Shown one piece after another: positions 21,073 to 31,220 of a stretch of DNA of 64,000 nucleotides. Origin of the DNA: Acidimicrobiaceae bacterium (lineage in GTDB: Bacteria > Actinomycetota > Acidimicrobiia > Acidimicrobiales > Aldehydirespiratoraceae). The notes beneath the pieces were generated by a model. It made no database searches. It was given only the letters and a program-made list of their open reading frames with translations, and was not told where the DNA came from. A program made the position numbers and the translations under genes. Position 1 is the first letter of the stretch; each line of letters starts with the position of its first letter. The stretch is taken from positions 1 through 64,000 of the forward strand of contig VYCW01000077.1 in assembly GCA_009843735.1 (NCBI GenBank), written 5' to 3'.

Positions 21073-22446
21073 ATGAAGATCCGCAAGAAGACGCGCCTGG
21101 GCTGGCTGCTGCCGGTTCTCGCCGTGTTCGCCATCGTCGCCGCGGCCTGCGGCGACGACGAGGCCGACGAGCCTGCAGCCCAACCGGCGACGACCACGGC
21201 CGCGGCCGCTCCCGAGGAGGCCCCCGAGGAGGCCCCGACCACCACGGAGGCTCCCGCGGAGGAGATGATGGGCCTCGGTGAGGTTTCGGTGGGCCACTAC
21301 TACGGCTCCGACCTCGGCCAGCAGGGAATCCTCGATGTCAACTCCACCTGGGCGGACGGCGACGCGGTGGTCAGTCCGATTGAGCACGAGGCCTTCAAGG
21401 ACCAGATCCTGATCGCGTTGGCCGGCGGCGAGCCGCCCGACGTCTTCTCGTACTGGGCCGGCGCCCGGACCCAGTCGGTGTACGACAACGGCCACCTGCA
21501 GCCGATCACCGCGGCTTTCGACGAGGCCGACGTGTGGAACAACTTCCCCCAGGCGCTCGTGGACGCGGGCGTCTACGGCGGCGAGCCGCACCTGCTGCCG
21601 TTCGGATTCCACTACGTGGCCTTCTTCTACAACCCCCACGTGATGGCCGAGGCCGGCATCACCGAGATGCCGACCACCGGCGACGAGCTGTTCGCCGCGG
21701 CCGAGCAGATCGCCGCGACCGGCGTGAAGCCCTTCGCGCTGGGCTCGCAGTTCCGCTGGCCCGCCCAGTTCTGGTTCGACTTCCTCATCCTGCGCACCGC
21801 CGGCCCCGACTACCGGGCCCAGCTGATGTCGGGCGCGGCCTCCTACGAGGACCCGGAAGTCACCCAGGCCCTGCAGCTGTGGAAGGACCTCGTGGACGCG
21901 GGCTTCTTCATCGACGACGCCAACGCCTACGACTGGACCGACGCGGCCGACCAGGTCGCCAACGGCGAGGCCGCCATGACCCTGATGGGCACATGGATCA
22001 CCGGCTACTGGAACGGCATCGGACTCGAGCCGGTGACCGACTACGACTTCTTCAACTTCCCGGTCCTGAACCCCGCCATCGAGAACGCCGCCCTCGGACC
22101 GATCGACGGCTGGGCCCTGTCGGCCGACGCGGCCAACCCCGAGGGGGCCATGTCGCTGCTGGTGCACTACGCCGATCCGGCCAACCAGTTGACGTGGGCG
22201 CTGGAGCAGGGCGCGCTGCCGCCGAACTCCAACGCGGACACCACCCAGCTGAATCCGGTCATGGCCAAGGCTCTGGTTGAGGTCGGTAAGGCCGACTCCT
22301 ACTCCTTCAACTACGACCTGGCCACGCCGCCCCCGGTCGCCGAGGTCGGGCTGGACATGTTCCAGGCGTTCATGGACGACCCGTCGAGCTTTGCTGACCT
22401 CCAGGCGAGCGCCCAAGCCGACGCGCAAGCCGCGTTCGCGGGCTAG
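21073..22446 (+). CDS. Sugar ABC transporter substrate-binding lipoprotein
   Basis: Signal peptide and lipobox VAAACGDDE; family 1 extracellular SBP pattern. Confidence 0.93.
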   Translation: MKIRKKTRLGWLLPVLAVFAIVAAACGDDEADEPAAQPATTTAAAAPEEAPEEAPTTTEAPAEEMMGLGEVSVGHYYGSDLGQQGILDVNSTWADGDAVVSPIEHEAFKDQILIALAGGEPPDVFSYWAGARTQSVYDNGHLQPITAAFDEADVWNNFPQALVDAGVYGGEPHLLPFGFHYVAFFYNPHVMAEAGITEMPTTGDELFAAAEQIAATGVKPFALGSQFRWPAQFWFDFLILRTAGPDYRAQLMSGAASYEDPEVTQALQLWKDLVDAGFFIDDANAYDWTDAADQVANGEAAMTLMGTWITGYWNGIGLEPVTDYDFFNFPVLNPAIENAALGPIDGWALSADAANPEGAMSLLVHYADPANQLTWALEQGALPPNSNADTTQLNPVMAKALVEVGKADSYSFNYDLATPPPVAEVGLDMFQAFMDDPSSFADLQASAQADAQAAFAG

Positions 22447-22476
22447 CGGACCACAACCCCCGTCGGACGACTAGCC

Positions 22477-22519
22477 CAGGCGGTGCCGGACCCCGGTCGG
22501 AGGGGTCCGGCGCCGCCTG
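22477..22519 (+). terminator. Long intercistronic hairpin between SBP and first permease (attenuator/processing site)
   Basis: 18-bp stem with one G-U pair, left arm 22477-22494, 7-nt loop, right arm 22502-22519. Confidence 0.75.
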
Positions 22520-22587
22520 CGGCTGAGTCCCGCGCCCTAGTCTCGGTACCCGGACATCGGGCTAGCGCATACCAGGAGGCGGCGCCC

Positions 22588-23463
22588 TTGAAGCCGACAA
22601 CGCGTTGGGCCCTTCTCTTCATGGGGCCGCCCATAGCGCTGTTCGCGGCCATCGTGGTGCTGCCGACAGCCATGGCCCTGCGGCTCAGCTTCACCGACGC
22701 CAGCCTGCTCGGCCAGTCGAGTGAGTGGATAGGCCTCGACAACTTCACCGAGGCCTTCACCAACGACCACGTCCGCAAGTCGATCCGCATAACCCTGGTG
22801 TGGACGCTGTTCGGAGCGGTAGTCCCGCCGGCGCTGGGGCTGACCGTCGCGATGGTGCTCCAGGCCAACAGCCGCTTCGCGGCGATAATGAAGTCGGCCC
22901 TGTTCGTGCCGATCTCCATCAGCCTGGTGGTGGTCGGCCAGGTCTGGATCTGGATCTACCAGCCCGGTGACGGCCTGATAAACCAGCTGCTGGGCGCGGT
23001 CGGGTTGGAGAGCCTCCAGGAGGCATGGCTGGCGAACCGCTCCACCGCCTTGTACGCGGTCTTCATCTCGTGGGCATGGCAGCAGGCCGTGCTGGCCATG
23101 ATCCTGTACCTGGCCGGGCTGACGTCGATCCCCTCGGAGCTCGTCGAGGCGGCCCGGGTCGACGGCGCGGGCCAGCTCCAGGTCTTCCGCCGGGTGATCC
23201 TGCCGCTGCTGCGGCCCATCACGACCGTCGTGCTGTCGCTCATCGCCATCAACTCGCTGCGCAACTTCGACCTGGTGTACGCCATGACCCAGGGAGGGCC
23301 GGTCCGGGAGACCGAGACGATGCCGATGCTGGTGTGGCGGATCCTGTTCCGCCAGCAGGAGCAGGGACTGGCCAGCGCGGTGTCTCTCATCCTGTTCGTC
23401 ATGACGCTGGTAGTGATCGGCGGACTCACCTGGTGGGGCAGGCGAGGCAGCTATGTCGACTAG
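22588..23463 (+). CDS. Sugar ABC transporter permease (MalF/UgpA type)
   Basis: EAARVDGAGQLQVFRRVILPLLRP EAA loop; TTG start after AGGAGG. Confidence 0.9.
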   Translation: MKPTTRWALLFMGPPIALFAAIVVLPTAMALRLSFTDASLLGQSSEWIGLDNFTEAFTNDHVRKSIRITLVWTLFGAVVPPALGLTVAMVLQANSRFAAIMKSALFVPISISLVVVGQVWIWIYQPGDGLINQLLGAVGLESLQEAWLANRSTALYAVFISWAWQQAVLAMILYLAGLTSIPSELVEAARVDGAGQLQVFRRVILPLLRPITTVVLSLIAINSLRNFDLVYAMTQGGPVRETETMPMLVWRILFRQQEQGLASAVSLILFVMTLVVIGGLTWWGRRGSYVD

Positions 23464-24334
23464 CGCGGCCCCCGCCACGCCGGCACGGCTCACCCCTGAG
23501 GGACGGGCCCGGGCCGTGCGCCGCCGCGTCGGGATGGTGCTGATCGCGCTGTTCGTGGCGGCGTACCTGGTGCCGGTGGCCGGCGTCGTGTCCACGTCGC
23601 TCAAGACCAACGCGGAGATCGCCCGAAGGGGAATCTGGGCCCTCACCGGCGAGCTGACCTTCGCCAACTACGTAGACGTGTGGCGCACAGCCAACACCGG
23701 CCGCTACCTCATCAACTCGTTCCACGTCGCCATTCCCGCGGTGGTGGTCTCCATCGCGGGAGGCACCCTCATCGGCTACGCGCTGGCCAAGTTCCGGCCG
23801 CGCGGGGGAACCCTCATCCAGCTGGTCATCGTCTCGGGGCTCTTCGTCCCTCCCCAGGTGCTGCTGGTGCCGCTGTTCACCCTGTTCCGGGACCTCGACC
23901 TCCTCAACACCCTGTGGCCCATGATCCTGATCCACTCCGCGGTCGGGTTTTCGATCTGCACCCTGGTCATGCGCAACTTCTTCGATCAGATCCCCGACTC
24001 GCTGCGGTACGCGGCCCTGATCGACGGCGCCAGCGAGGGCCAGGTCTTCTGGCGGGTGATGCTGCCCCTGGCCAGGCCTGCCCTCGCCGCTCTGGCCACG
24101 TTGCAGTTCACCTTCATCTGGAACGACTTCCTGTACCCGCTGGTGTTCACCAGCGCCCGCGACGACGTGGCCACGATCATGCTCGGCCTCCTCAACGTGA
24201 AGGGCCAGTTCACGGTGGCCTACGGCACCCAGGCGTCACTGGCGGTGATCGCCAGCATTCCCACCGTCGTCATCTTCTTCGTCTTCCAGAAGCACTTCGT
24301 CCGGGGCCTGCTCTCCGGGGCTCTCAAGGAGTAG
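23453..24334 (+). CDS. Sugar ABC transporter permease (MalG/UgpE type)
   Basis: AALIDGASEGQVFWRVMLPLARPALAAL EAA loop. Confidence 0.93.
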   Translation: MSTSAAPATPARLTPEGRARAVRRRVGMVLIALFVAAYLVPVAGVVSTSLKTNAEIARRGIWALTGELTFANYVDVWRTANTGRYLINSFHVAIPAVVVSIAGGTLIGYALAKFRPRGGTLIQLVIVSGLFVPPQVLLVPLFTLFRDLDLLNTLWPMILIHSAVGFSICTLVMRNFFDQIPDSLRYAALIDGASEGQVFWRVMLPLARPALAALATLQFTFIWNDFLYPLVFTSARDDVATIMLGLLNVKGQFTVAYGTQASLAVIASIPTVVIFFVFQKHFVRGLLSGALKE

Positions 24335-24336
24335 TC

Positions 24337-25479
24337 ATGCTTCGCGTCGGAATCATCGGCTGCGGTCGGATCTCGGATCTCCACGTCCTCGGCTACGAGG
24401 GCCGCGACGACGCTCGCATCGTGGCCCTGTGCGATGTGGACCCCGACAACGCGGCGTCCAAGGTCCAGCAGTGGGGTCTGCCCGAAGCGGCAGTGTTCGA
24501 GGACTATCGCGAGCTGTGCGAGTCGGGCCTTGTGGACCTGGTCGAGATCATCGTCCCGCACCACCTCCACTATGAGATCGCTGCCTTCGCTGTCGGCTGT
24601 GACCTGCACGTGTCGATGCAGAAACCCCAGTCGCTCAACCTGGCTGACGCTGACCGGCTGATGAGCGCTGCCGCTCAATCGTCGAAGGTCGTCCGCCTCT
24701 ACGAGAACTTCCTGTTCTACCCGCCGGTGCTCAAGGCTCTGGAGCTCGTCGAGCAGGGCCTGATCGGCGAGCCGCTCTCGGTGCGCCTCAAGAGCAACGC
24801 CGGCTACAGCCCTGACGCGTGGGACATCCCGATGGAGGCGCTGCTGTGGCGCCACGCGCCCGAGCAGTGCGGCGGCGGACCGCTGGTGTTCGACGACGGC
24901 CATCACAAGTTCTCGCTGGCGTGGATCGTGCTGGGACAGCCGGCGGAGGTGCACGCCTGGATCGGGTCCACCTTCGTGCTGTCCTTCGAGCTCGACTCCC
25001 CGTCGCTGGTCTCGATGCGGTATGAGTCCGGCGCGATCGCGAACCTGGAGGTGGTGTACTCGCCGGATCTGCTAATCGAGGGGACCGCCCACTACGCGCA
25101 GGACGACAGGATGGAGATCACCGGCACCAGAGGCGTGATCTGGGTCAACCGGGGCCACGGCCGCATCGGGAACTCGCCGCCGGTCGTCAGCTACGCCGAC
25201 GGGAACGTCGAGGCTCACGAGTGCGCGACGGGCTGGGAGCATTCCTTCATCAGGGCGACCCGCAGCCTTCTGGACACGATCGCGACGGGACGAGAACCGA
25301 TACTCACCCTGGCCGAGGGGCGCGACATCCTCGCGGCCGCGCTGGCGGCCCAGCGGTCAGCGAGAACGGGGGCTGTGGTCGGAGTAGAGGCCCCCATCGG
25401 CCGGGCGCCCGAAGCAGTGCGGGCCGCGCTGGTATCGCCGACCGGCTCCGGCCTCGCCACAGAAGGCGGAGGAGGCTGA
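24337..25479 (+). CDS. Gfo/Idh/MocA-family oxidoreductase
   Basis: VGIIGCGRISDLHVLGY Rossmann motif; QKPQSLNLADAD. Confidence 0.92.
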   Translation: MLRVGIIGCGRISDLHVLGYEGRDDARIVALCDVDPDNAASKVQQWGLPEAAVFEDYRELCESGLVDLVEIIVPHHLHYEIAAFAVGCDLHVSMQKPQSLNLADADRLMSAAAQSSKVVRLYENFLFYPPVLKALELVEQGLIGEPLSVRLKSNAGYSPDAWDIPMEALLWRHAPEQCGGGPLVFDDGHHKFSLAWIVLGQPAEVHAWIGSTFVLSFELDSPSLVSMRYESGAIANLEVVYSPDLLIEGTAHYAQDDRMEITGTRGVIWVNRGHGRIGNSPPVVSYADGNVEAHECATGWEHSFIRATRSLLDTIATGREPILTLAEGRDILAAALAAQRSARTGAVVGVEAPIGRAPEAVRAALVSPTGSGLATEGGGG

Positions 25480-25480
25480 G

Positions 25481-26293
25481 ATGGCGGGTGCAGAACCGCG
25501 AGTGGGCGGGGCGTTGATGACCGGCCTTGACGTCCTGGAGGCGCTCGGGTCGGCGTCCGGTCCGGTCGGGCTGAGCGAGCTGGCCCGGATGCTCAACGCT
25601 GACAACGGCCATGTGCACCGGCTGCTGGGCGTGCTCACGAAGCGCGGCTACGTGCACCGCGACGAGGCCAACAAGACCTACACGCTGGGCGCCGGAGTGG
25701 TGCAGTTGGCCGGCTCACTGCTGCGGAGCATGGACCTCGTGTCCCAGGCCCGTCCGCTAATGCTGGACTTGATGAACGTGACGGGTGAGTCGGTCCACCT
25801 CGCACACCGGACGATGACCGGAGGCGTGTACATCGCCAGAGAACGGCTGGCCCGCAGGATCACAGTCGAGACCGAGATCGGGGCGCCGGTGGTGGTGCAC
25901 GCGACTTCGACGGGAAAGGCCCTATATTGCCGCTCCTCGGCCGAGGAACTGGGGAAGGTCATGGATCTTGATGCCCTCGAAGAGTTCACCGAGCACACCA
26001 TCACCGGAAGGGAAGAACTTCTCAGCGACCTCGCCGCGACCGCGCAGCGAGGCTTCGCTCTGGACGACGAGGAACTCAACATCGGGGTCCGCTGCGTGGC
26101 CTCGCCAGTGGTCGACATCGGCGGCAACATCCGTGCCTCCATCGGCATCTCGGGTCCCGCGACGCGCCTGCACGGCGAGATGATCTCCAAGTGCGCCGCA
26201 CTGGTGTGCTCGGCCGCCAAGACCCTGTCGGAGCATCTCGGGGGCGCATGGAACTTCCCGCTGCCGCCAGCGGATCCGGTCGTCTTCGAATGA
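25481..26293 (+). CDS. IclR-family transcriptional regulator
   Basis: LDVLEALGSASGPVGLSELARMLNADNGHVHRLLGVLTKRGYV HTH plus IclR effector domain. Confidence 0.92.
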   Translation: MAGAEPRVGGALMTGLDVLEALGSASGPVGLSELARMLNADNGHVHRLLGVLTKRGYVHRDEANKTYTLGAGVVQLAGSLLRSMDLVSQARPLMLDLMNVTGESVHLAHRTMTGGVYIARERLARRITVETEIGAPVVVHATSTGKALYCRSSAEELGKVMDLDALEEFTEHTITGREELLSDLAATAQRGFALDDEELNIGVRCVASPVVDIGGNIRASIGISGPATRLHGEMISKCAALVCSAAKTLSEHLGGAWNFPLPPADPVVFE

Positions 26294-27930
26294 CCGGCGA
26301 GGCCGCTCCCGGCACCACGGACGAGGATCTCTATGCGCCCGCGGCCAGGCAGCAGAACCTGGAGAGGCTGACCGGCGAGGGCCACGACGCCCTGATCGTG
26401 GGCGGTGGCATCAACGGCGCGGTCTCGGCGCTGGCGCTGGCGGCGCACGGCCTGGACGTGGCCCTCATCGACTCCGAGGACTTCGGCTCGGGCGTGAGCC
26501 AGGAGTCCTCCAACCTCATCTGGGGCGGATTCAAGTACCTGCAGACCTACGAACTCGGGCTCGTGGCCGGGCTGTGCCGTTCCCGCAACCTGCTGGCCCG
26601 CTCGTACGCGAGCCGGGTCCAGGAGGTCCGGTTCCTCGCCGCGCTCGGCCCCACATCGCCGTATTCCCCGACCTACGCCACCCTCGGGGCGCACGCCTAC
26701 TGGGCGCTGGGACGTTTCGCCACCGGGCGCCCCCGGCGGCTGTCGGCCCGTGCGCTGGCAACCGCCGAGCCCACGATCGACTCCGAGGGGGTGCGGGGAG
26801 CGGTCGAGTACTCCGACTACCTCCTCGTGGACAACGACGCCCGGTTCGTGCTCCAACTGCTGCTCGACGCCGTCGAGAAGGGAGCGGTCGCGGTGTCGCG
26901 CCTGCGCCTGAACGACGCCGAGCGGGCTGGGCAGGGCTGGCGGGCCGAGGTCACCGACCAGTTGACGGGAAGCAGCCATACCGTGTCGGCGGGCGTGCTG
27001 ATCAACGCCGCCGGGCCCAGGGCGGGCGACCTGGCGGAGTTGACCGGATCGACCTTGCGATCGACTCTGTGCTTCTCCAAGGGAACCCACATCGTGGTAC
27101 CCAGGGTCACCGAATCGGGACGGATCCTGGCCTTCTTCGACGACGATCAGCGGCTCTTCTACGTGATTCCGATGGGCCATCGCTCCCTGATCGGCACGAC
27201 CGACACCCGCGTCGAGGACTCGGACGTGTCCATCACCCACGACGACCGCGACTTCCTGCTCGAGCAGGCCAACGCCCGGCTCCAGCTCTCGTCGCCGCTG
27301 CGGAACGAGGACGTGATCGCGTACCGCTGCGGCGTTCGCCCCCTGGTGATCAGCGCGGACACCGACACCGACCGTGACTGGACAGAACTGTCGCGCCGCC
27401 ATGCCGTGGAGGCCGACAAGGGGCGCGGGACGATCTCGATTCTCGGCGGCAAGCTCAGCGACTGCCTCAACGTGGGCGAGGAGGTGGTGGCGGCCGCCCG
27501 CTCCTGCGGCCTCAAGCCGTCGCCTCCGGAGCGGGCCTGGTTCGGCGAGCCCCCCGACGGCGTGCAGGCCCGCTTCCAGCGCAGCGCGGCCCGGGCCGGA
27601 ATCGACGAGCTGACCGCGGCGCGTCTGTGGCGTCGCCACGGTCGCCGGGCTCTGGAGGTGGCCGACCTGGTGGAGGAGTCAGCCGAGCTCGGCCTGCCGC
27701 TGAGCGACGTCGTCGACTACAGCGCGGCCGAGGTGATGGTAATGGGCCGTCACGAGCACATCTTGACCATGGAGGACTTCCTGCGCCGCCGCACCATGCT
27801 CGCCATGCTTGAGACCTCCGAGACGCTGGAGAGCGATCCGGGGGTGGAGCGGGCCGCGAGCCTGCTGTTCGGACCGGGGCCCGAGCGGCCCGTAAGCGCA
27901 GCGAACAAGAGCGGGAGTGCAGCCGCATGA
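26290..27930 (+). CDS. glpD: Glycerol-3-phosphate dehydrogenase-like FAD oxidoreductase
   Basis: DALIVGGGINGAVSALALAAHGLDVALIDSEDFGSGVSQESSNLIWGG; ATGA overlap with iclR; start set at 26290 rather than 26191. Confidence 0.88.
   Translation: MTGEAAPGTTDEDLYAPAARQQNLERLTGEGHDALIVGGGINGAVSALALAAHGLDVALIDSEDFGSGVSQESSNLIWGGFKYLQTYELGLVAGLCRSRNLLARSYASRVQEVRFLAALGPTSPYSPTYATLGAHAYWALGRFATGRPRRLSARALATAEPTIDSEGVRGAVEYSDYLLVDNDARFVLQLLLDAVEKGAVAVSRLRLNDAERAGQGWRAEVTDQLTGSSHTVSAGVLINAAGPRAGDLAELTGSTLRSTLCFSKGTHIVVPRVTESGRILAFFDDDQRLFYVIPMGHRSLIGTTDTRVEDSDVSITHDDRDFLLEQANARLQLSSPLRNEDVIAYRCGVRPLVISADTDTDRDWTELSRRHAVEADKGRGTISILGGKLSDCLNVGEEVVAAARSCGLKPSPPERAWFGEPPDGVQARFQRSAARAGIDELTAARLWRRHGRRALEVADLVEESAELGLPLSDVVDYSAAEVMVMGRHEHILTMEDFLRRRTMLAMLETSETLESDPGVERAASLLFGPGPERPVSAANKSGSAAA
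27880..27916. repeat. Repeat family B core, copy B2, inside the 3' end of glpD
   Basis: CCCGAGCGGCCCGTAAGCGCAGCGAACAAGAGCGGGA. Confidence 0.85.
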
Positions 27931-29411
27931 CCGTCGTACTGGCGGTCGATGCCGGGACGACGAGCGTGCGCACCATCGCCTTCGACGACGCCGGCCGCAT
28001 CGCCGACTCCGCCCAGCGCGAGTTCACCCAGTACTTCCCCGAGCCGGGCCGGGTCGAGCACGACGCGTCGGAGATATGGGACGCGGTCCAGGCGACTCTC
28101 GGAGAGGTGACCGGCCGCCTCGCGGAGCCCCCCGCGGCCATCGGGGTAACCAACCAGCGAGAGACGGTGGTGGCGTGGAGCCGTCGGAGCTCCCAGCCGC
28201 TGCATCCGGCCATCGTCTGGCAGGACCGCCGCACCGCGCCCCGGTGCGCGGAGCTCGAGGAGACCGGGCACCTGCCCCTCGTGCGGGAGCGCACCGGCCT
28301 GGTGCTCGACCCGTACTTCTCGGGCTCGAAGATGGAATGGATGCTCCTCCACGGCGGCGTGGCGGTGAGTGCCGACCTGGCCCTCGGAACGATCGACAGC
28401 TGGATCATCTGGAACCTCACCGGCGGCGGGGTCCACGCCACCGACGCCACCAACGCCAGCCGGACCATGCTCTTCGACATCGGCTCGCTGCAATGGGACC
28501 CCGACCTGTGCGCGATCTTCGGAGTTCCGGCCGAGTCCCTCCCCGAGGTGCGGCCCTCCAGCGGCAGCTTCGGCACCACCAGCCCCGAAGCGGCGTGCGG
28601 GCCGGGAGTTCCCATCTCCGGGGTCGCCGGCGACCAGCACGCGGCCCTGTTCGGGCAGGCCGCCTTCGCGCCCGGCGACGCCAAGAACACCTACGGCACC
28701 GGGTCGTTCGTGCTGATGAACGTGGGCCCGGAACTCCCGCCGCCGGCGGAGGGCCTGCTCACAACCGTCGCCTGGCTGCTCGACACCCCGCAGGGTCCGG
28801 CGGCCACCTACGCGCTCGAGGGCGCGATCTTCGTGACCGGTGCCGCAGTGCAGTGGCTGCGTGACGGCCTGCAGATCATCGACGAGGCCTCGCAGCTGGA
28901 GGGCCTGGCCGCCCAGTGCTCGTCCACCGGCGGCGTGTACCTGGTGCCCGCGTTCGCGGGTCTCGGCAGCCCGCACTGGGATCCCTACGCCCGGGGCACG
29001 ATCGTGGGCCTCACCCGGGGCACCGGACGTCCCGAGATCGCCCGGGCGGTGGTGGAGGCCATGGCTTTTCAGACCCGCGACGTGGTGGAGGCCATGGCCG
29101 CCGCGACCGGCACGCCGGTGCGGAGCCTGCGAGTCGACGGGGGCGCCTGCGCGATGGACTCCATGCTGCAGCTCCAAGCCGACCAGCTCGGCGTGCCCGT
29201 GCAACGGCCCAAGCTCCAGGAGGCGACCGCCCTCGGGGCCGCCTACCTGGCCGGGCTCGCGACCGGTGTGTGGCCCTCTCTGGACTCGGTGGGCGGGCAC
29301 TGGGAACTCGACTTCGAGGCTGTGCCCTGCACCGGCAGCCCCGCCGTGGACGGTGCCTACGCGGACTGGAGGAGGGCGGTCGAGCGCAGCAAGCAGTGGG
29401 CGGTCCCATGA
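27927..29411 (+). CDS. glpK: Glycerol kinase-like FGGY kinase
   Basis: DAGTTSVRTIAFD, VTNQRETVVAW, SGSKMEWML, GTIDSWIIWNLTGG, GGACAMDSMLQLQAD. Confidence 0.92.
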   Translation: MTVVLAVDAGTTSVRTIAFDDAGRIADSAQREFTQYFPEPGRVEHDASEIWDAVQATLGEVTGRLAEPPAAIGVTNQRETVVAWSRRSSQPLHPAIVWQDRRTAPRCAELEETGHLPLVRERTGLVLDPYFSGSKMEWMLLHGGVAVSADLALGTIDSWIIWNLTGGGVHATDATNASRTMLFDIGSLQWDPDLCAIFGVPAESLPEVRPSSGSFGTTSPEAACGPGVPISGVAGDQHAALFGQAAFAPGDAKNTYGTGSFVLMNVGPELPPPAEGLLTTVAWLLDTPQGPAATYALEGAIFVTGAAVQWLRDGLQIIDEASQLEGLAAQCSSTGGVYLVPAFAGLGSPHWDPYARGTIVGLTRGTGRPEIARAVVEAMAFQTRDVVEAMAAATGTPVRSLRVDGGACAMDSMLQLQADQLGVPVQRPKLQEATALGAAYLAGLATGVWPSLDSVGGHWELDFEAVPCTGSPAVDGAYADWRRAVERSKQWAVP

Positions 29412-30118
29412 GCCGGGTCGCGGTCGTGACCGGCGCGGCCGGAGCGATCGGCTCCGCGGTGTGCGCCCGCCTCCGGGCCGGAGACGACACCGTCGTCGGC
29501 TTGGACACGGCCGGCGACGCCGACCACGTCGACGCCGAGATCCTGTTCTGCGACATCGCCGACGAGGAGTCGGTGGCGGCCGCCTTCGACGCGATCAGGC
29601 AACAGCACGGCGACCCGACCGTGCTCATCAACAACGCGGGCGTCACCGGGTCCGGGGGAGTGCTGGAGGAGAGCCCCGAGATGTGGCGTCGCATCATCGA
29701 CGTGAACCTGACCGGCGCCTACCTGTGCACCCGGCAGGTCGTGGCGGGCATGACCGCAGCCGGCGGGGGCCGGATCGTCAACATCGCCTCCGTCAACGCC
29801 CGCTTCGGTGGATCGCCGCTGTCGGGACCGGCCTATGCGGCCAGCAAGGGCGGGCTGGTCACGTTCACCCGCTTCCTGGCCCTGCAACACGCCGCCGACA
29901 ACATCACCGTCAACGCGGTGGCTCCCGGTCCCCACGACACACCGATGTGGAATGCGCTCGACCCGGCTCTGCGTGATCGCATCCTGGCCACCGTCCCCGG
30001 CAACCCGCCCGGAGACCCGGAGGATCTCGCGGCCATGGTGGCATTCCTGTGCGGATCGCACGCCGGTTACATCACCGGCGCCACCATCGACGTCAACGGC
30101 GGCCAGTGGATGGGCTAG
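29408..30118 (+). CDS. SDR-family oxidoreductase
   Basis: VVTGAAGAIGSAV, NNAG, YAASKGG, DVNGG; ATGA overlap with glpK. Confidence 0.92.
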   Translation: MSRVAVVTGAAGAIGSAVCARLRAGDDTVVGLDTAGDADHVDAEILFCDIADEESVAAAFDAIRQQHGDPTVLINNAGVTGSGGVLEESPEMWRRIIDVNLTGAYLCTRQVVAGMTAAGGGRIVNIASVNARFGGSPLSGPAYAASKGGLVTFTRFLALQHAADNITVNAVAPGPHDTPMWNALDPALRDRILATVPGNPPGDPEDLAAMVAFLCGSHAGYITGATIDVNGGQWMG

Positions 30119-30145
30119 CCCAGAGGCAGGGTAGGTTCGGGAGCC

Positions 30146-31156
30146 GTGTCAAGCGGCCGGCCGACCATCAAGGACATCGCACGGGTGACGGGAGTCTCGG
30201 TGGCCACCGTCAGCCGTGCCCTGCGCGACCTCCCCTACGTCGCGCCGGAGACGCGTTCGCGCGTGGTCGAGGCGGCGGCCGAGCTCCAGTACGAGGCCCA
30301 TCCTCAGGCCTCGCGGCTTGTGTCCGGACGGACCTGGACCATCGGTGTGGTGGCGCCCCTGTTCGGGACGTGGTTCCCGTTCCGGGCGCTGGGCGGCATC
30401 AACTCGGTGTTCGCCGGGGCCGGCTACGACGTGCTCATCTCCATGATGACCGCCCCGGGCGACCGCCGGCGCTTCCTTCAGGACGCACGGTCCTTTTGCC
30501 GGCGAGTCGACGGGCTCGTCCTCATCGACACGTTCGTGAGCCTCGAAGGCGGCTCGGCTGACGCATTCTTCGATCGGCCCGCGGTGGCGGTGGGTGAGAG
30601 GCTCGATGGCGCGTCGTCGATCACCATCGACAACCGCGCTGCGGCCCGGCGCGCCGTCGAGCACCTCATCGAGTTGGGCCACACCCGTATCGGGCTGGTG
30701 GCGGGACCGCCGCTTCCCGACCTGCCGACGCCGGTCCCCGAACAGCGCCGCATCGGCTACGAGGACGCGCTGCGAGCCGCCGGGCTGCCGGTCGACCCGG
30801 ATCTGGCAGTCCGTGGCGAATGGACCGCGTCCGGCGGCGCCGCGGCCCTGTCGTCGCTCTTCGACCTCACCGACCCGCCCACCGCAGTGTTCTGCATGTC
30901 CGACGAGATGGCCTTCGGCGTGATGCGAGCGGCCGCCAGACGGGGCCTGGCCGTGCCGGAGGATCTCTCCGTGGTCGGTTTCGACGACCACGATTTGGCT
31001 GGCGCGATGGGGCTCACGACGATGCGCCAGGCGGTGGATGAGATGGGGGTCCGGGCCGCAGCAACGGTGCTGGGCCTCATCGACGGCGAGCCCCCCACGG
31101 ACATCACCTGGGAGGTGCCCCTGATCGTGCGGGAGACTACTTCAACCCTGGGTTGA
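30146..31156 (+). CDS. LacI-family transcriptional regulator
   Basis: PTIKDIARVTGVSVATVSRALRDLPYVAPETRSRVVEAAAELQY. Confidence 0.96.
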   Translation: MSSGRPTIKDIARVTGVSVATVSRALRDLPYVAPETRSRVVEAAAELQYEAHPQASRLVSGRTWTIGVVAPLFGTWFPFRALGGINSVFAGAGYDVLISMMTAPGDRRRFLQDARSFCRRVDGLVLIDTFVSLEGGSADAFFDRPAVAVGERLDGASSITIDNRAAARRAVEHLIELGHTRIGLVAGPPLPDLPTPVPEQRRIGYEDALRAAGLPVDPDLAVRGEWTASGGAAALSSLFDLTDPPTAVFCMSDEMAFGVMRAAARRGLAVPEDLSVVGFDDHDLAGAMGLTTMRQAVDEMGVRAAATVLGLIDGEPPTDITWEVPLIVRETTSTLG

Positions 31157-31187
31157 TTCTGGGTGGAGCCCGCGCTACCGTCCGTCC

Positions 31188-31201
31188 TGTAAACGTTTGC
31201 A
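31188..31201. promoter_or_regulatory. LacI-type operator O1
   Basis: TGTAAACGTTTGCA near-palindrome, 19 bp upstream of the SBP ATG at 31221. Confidence 0.8.
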
Positions 31202-31220
31202 TTCCTTGGGAGGGAATTCC

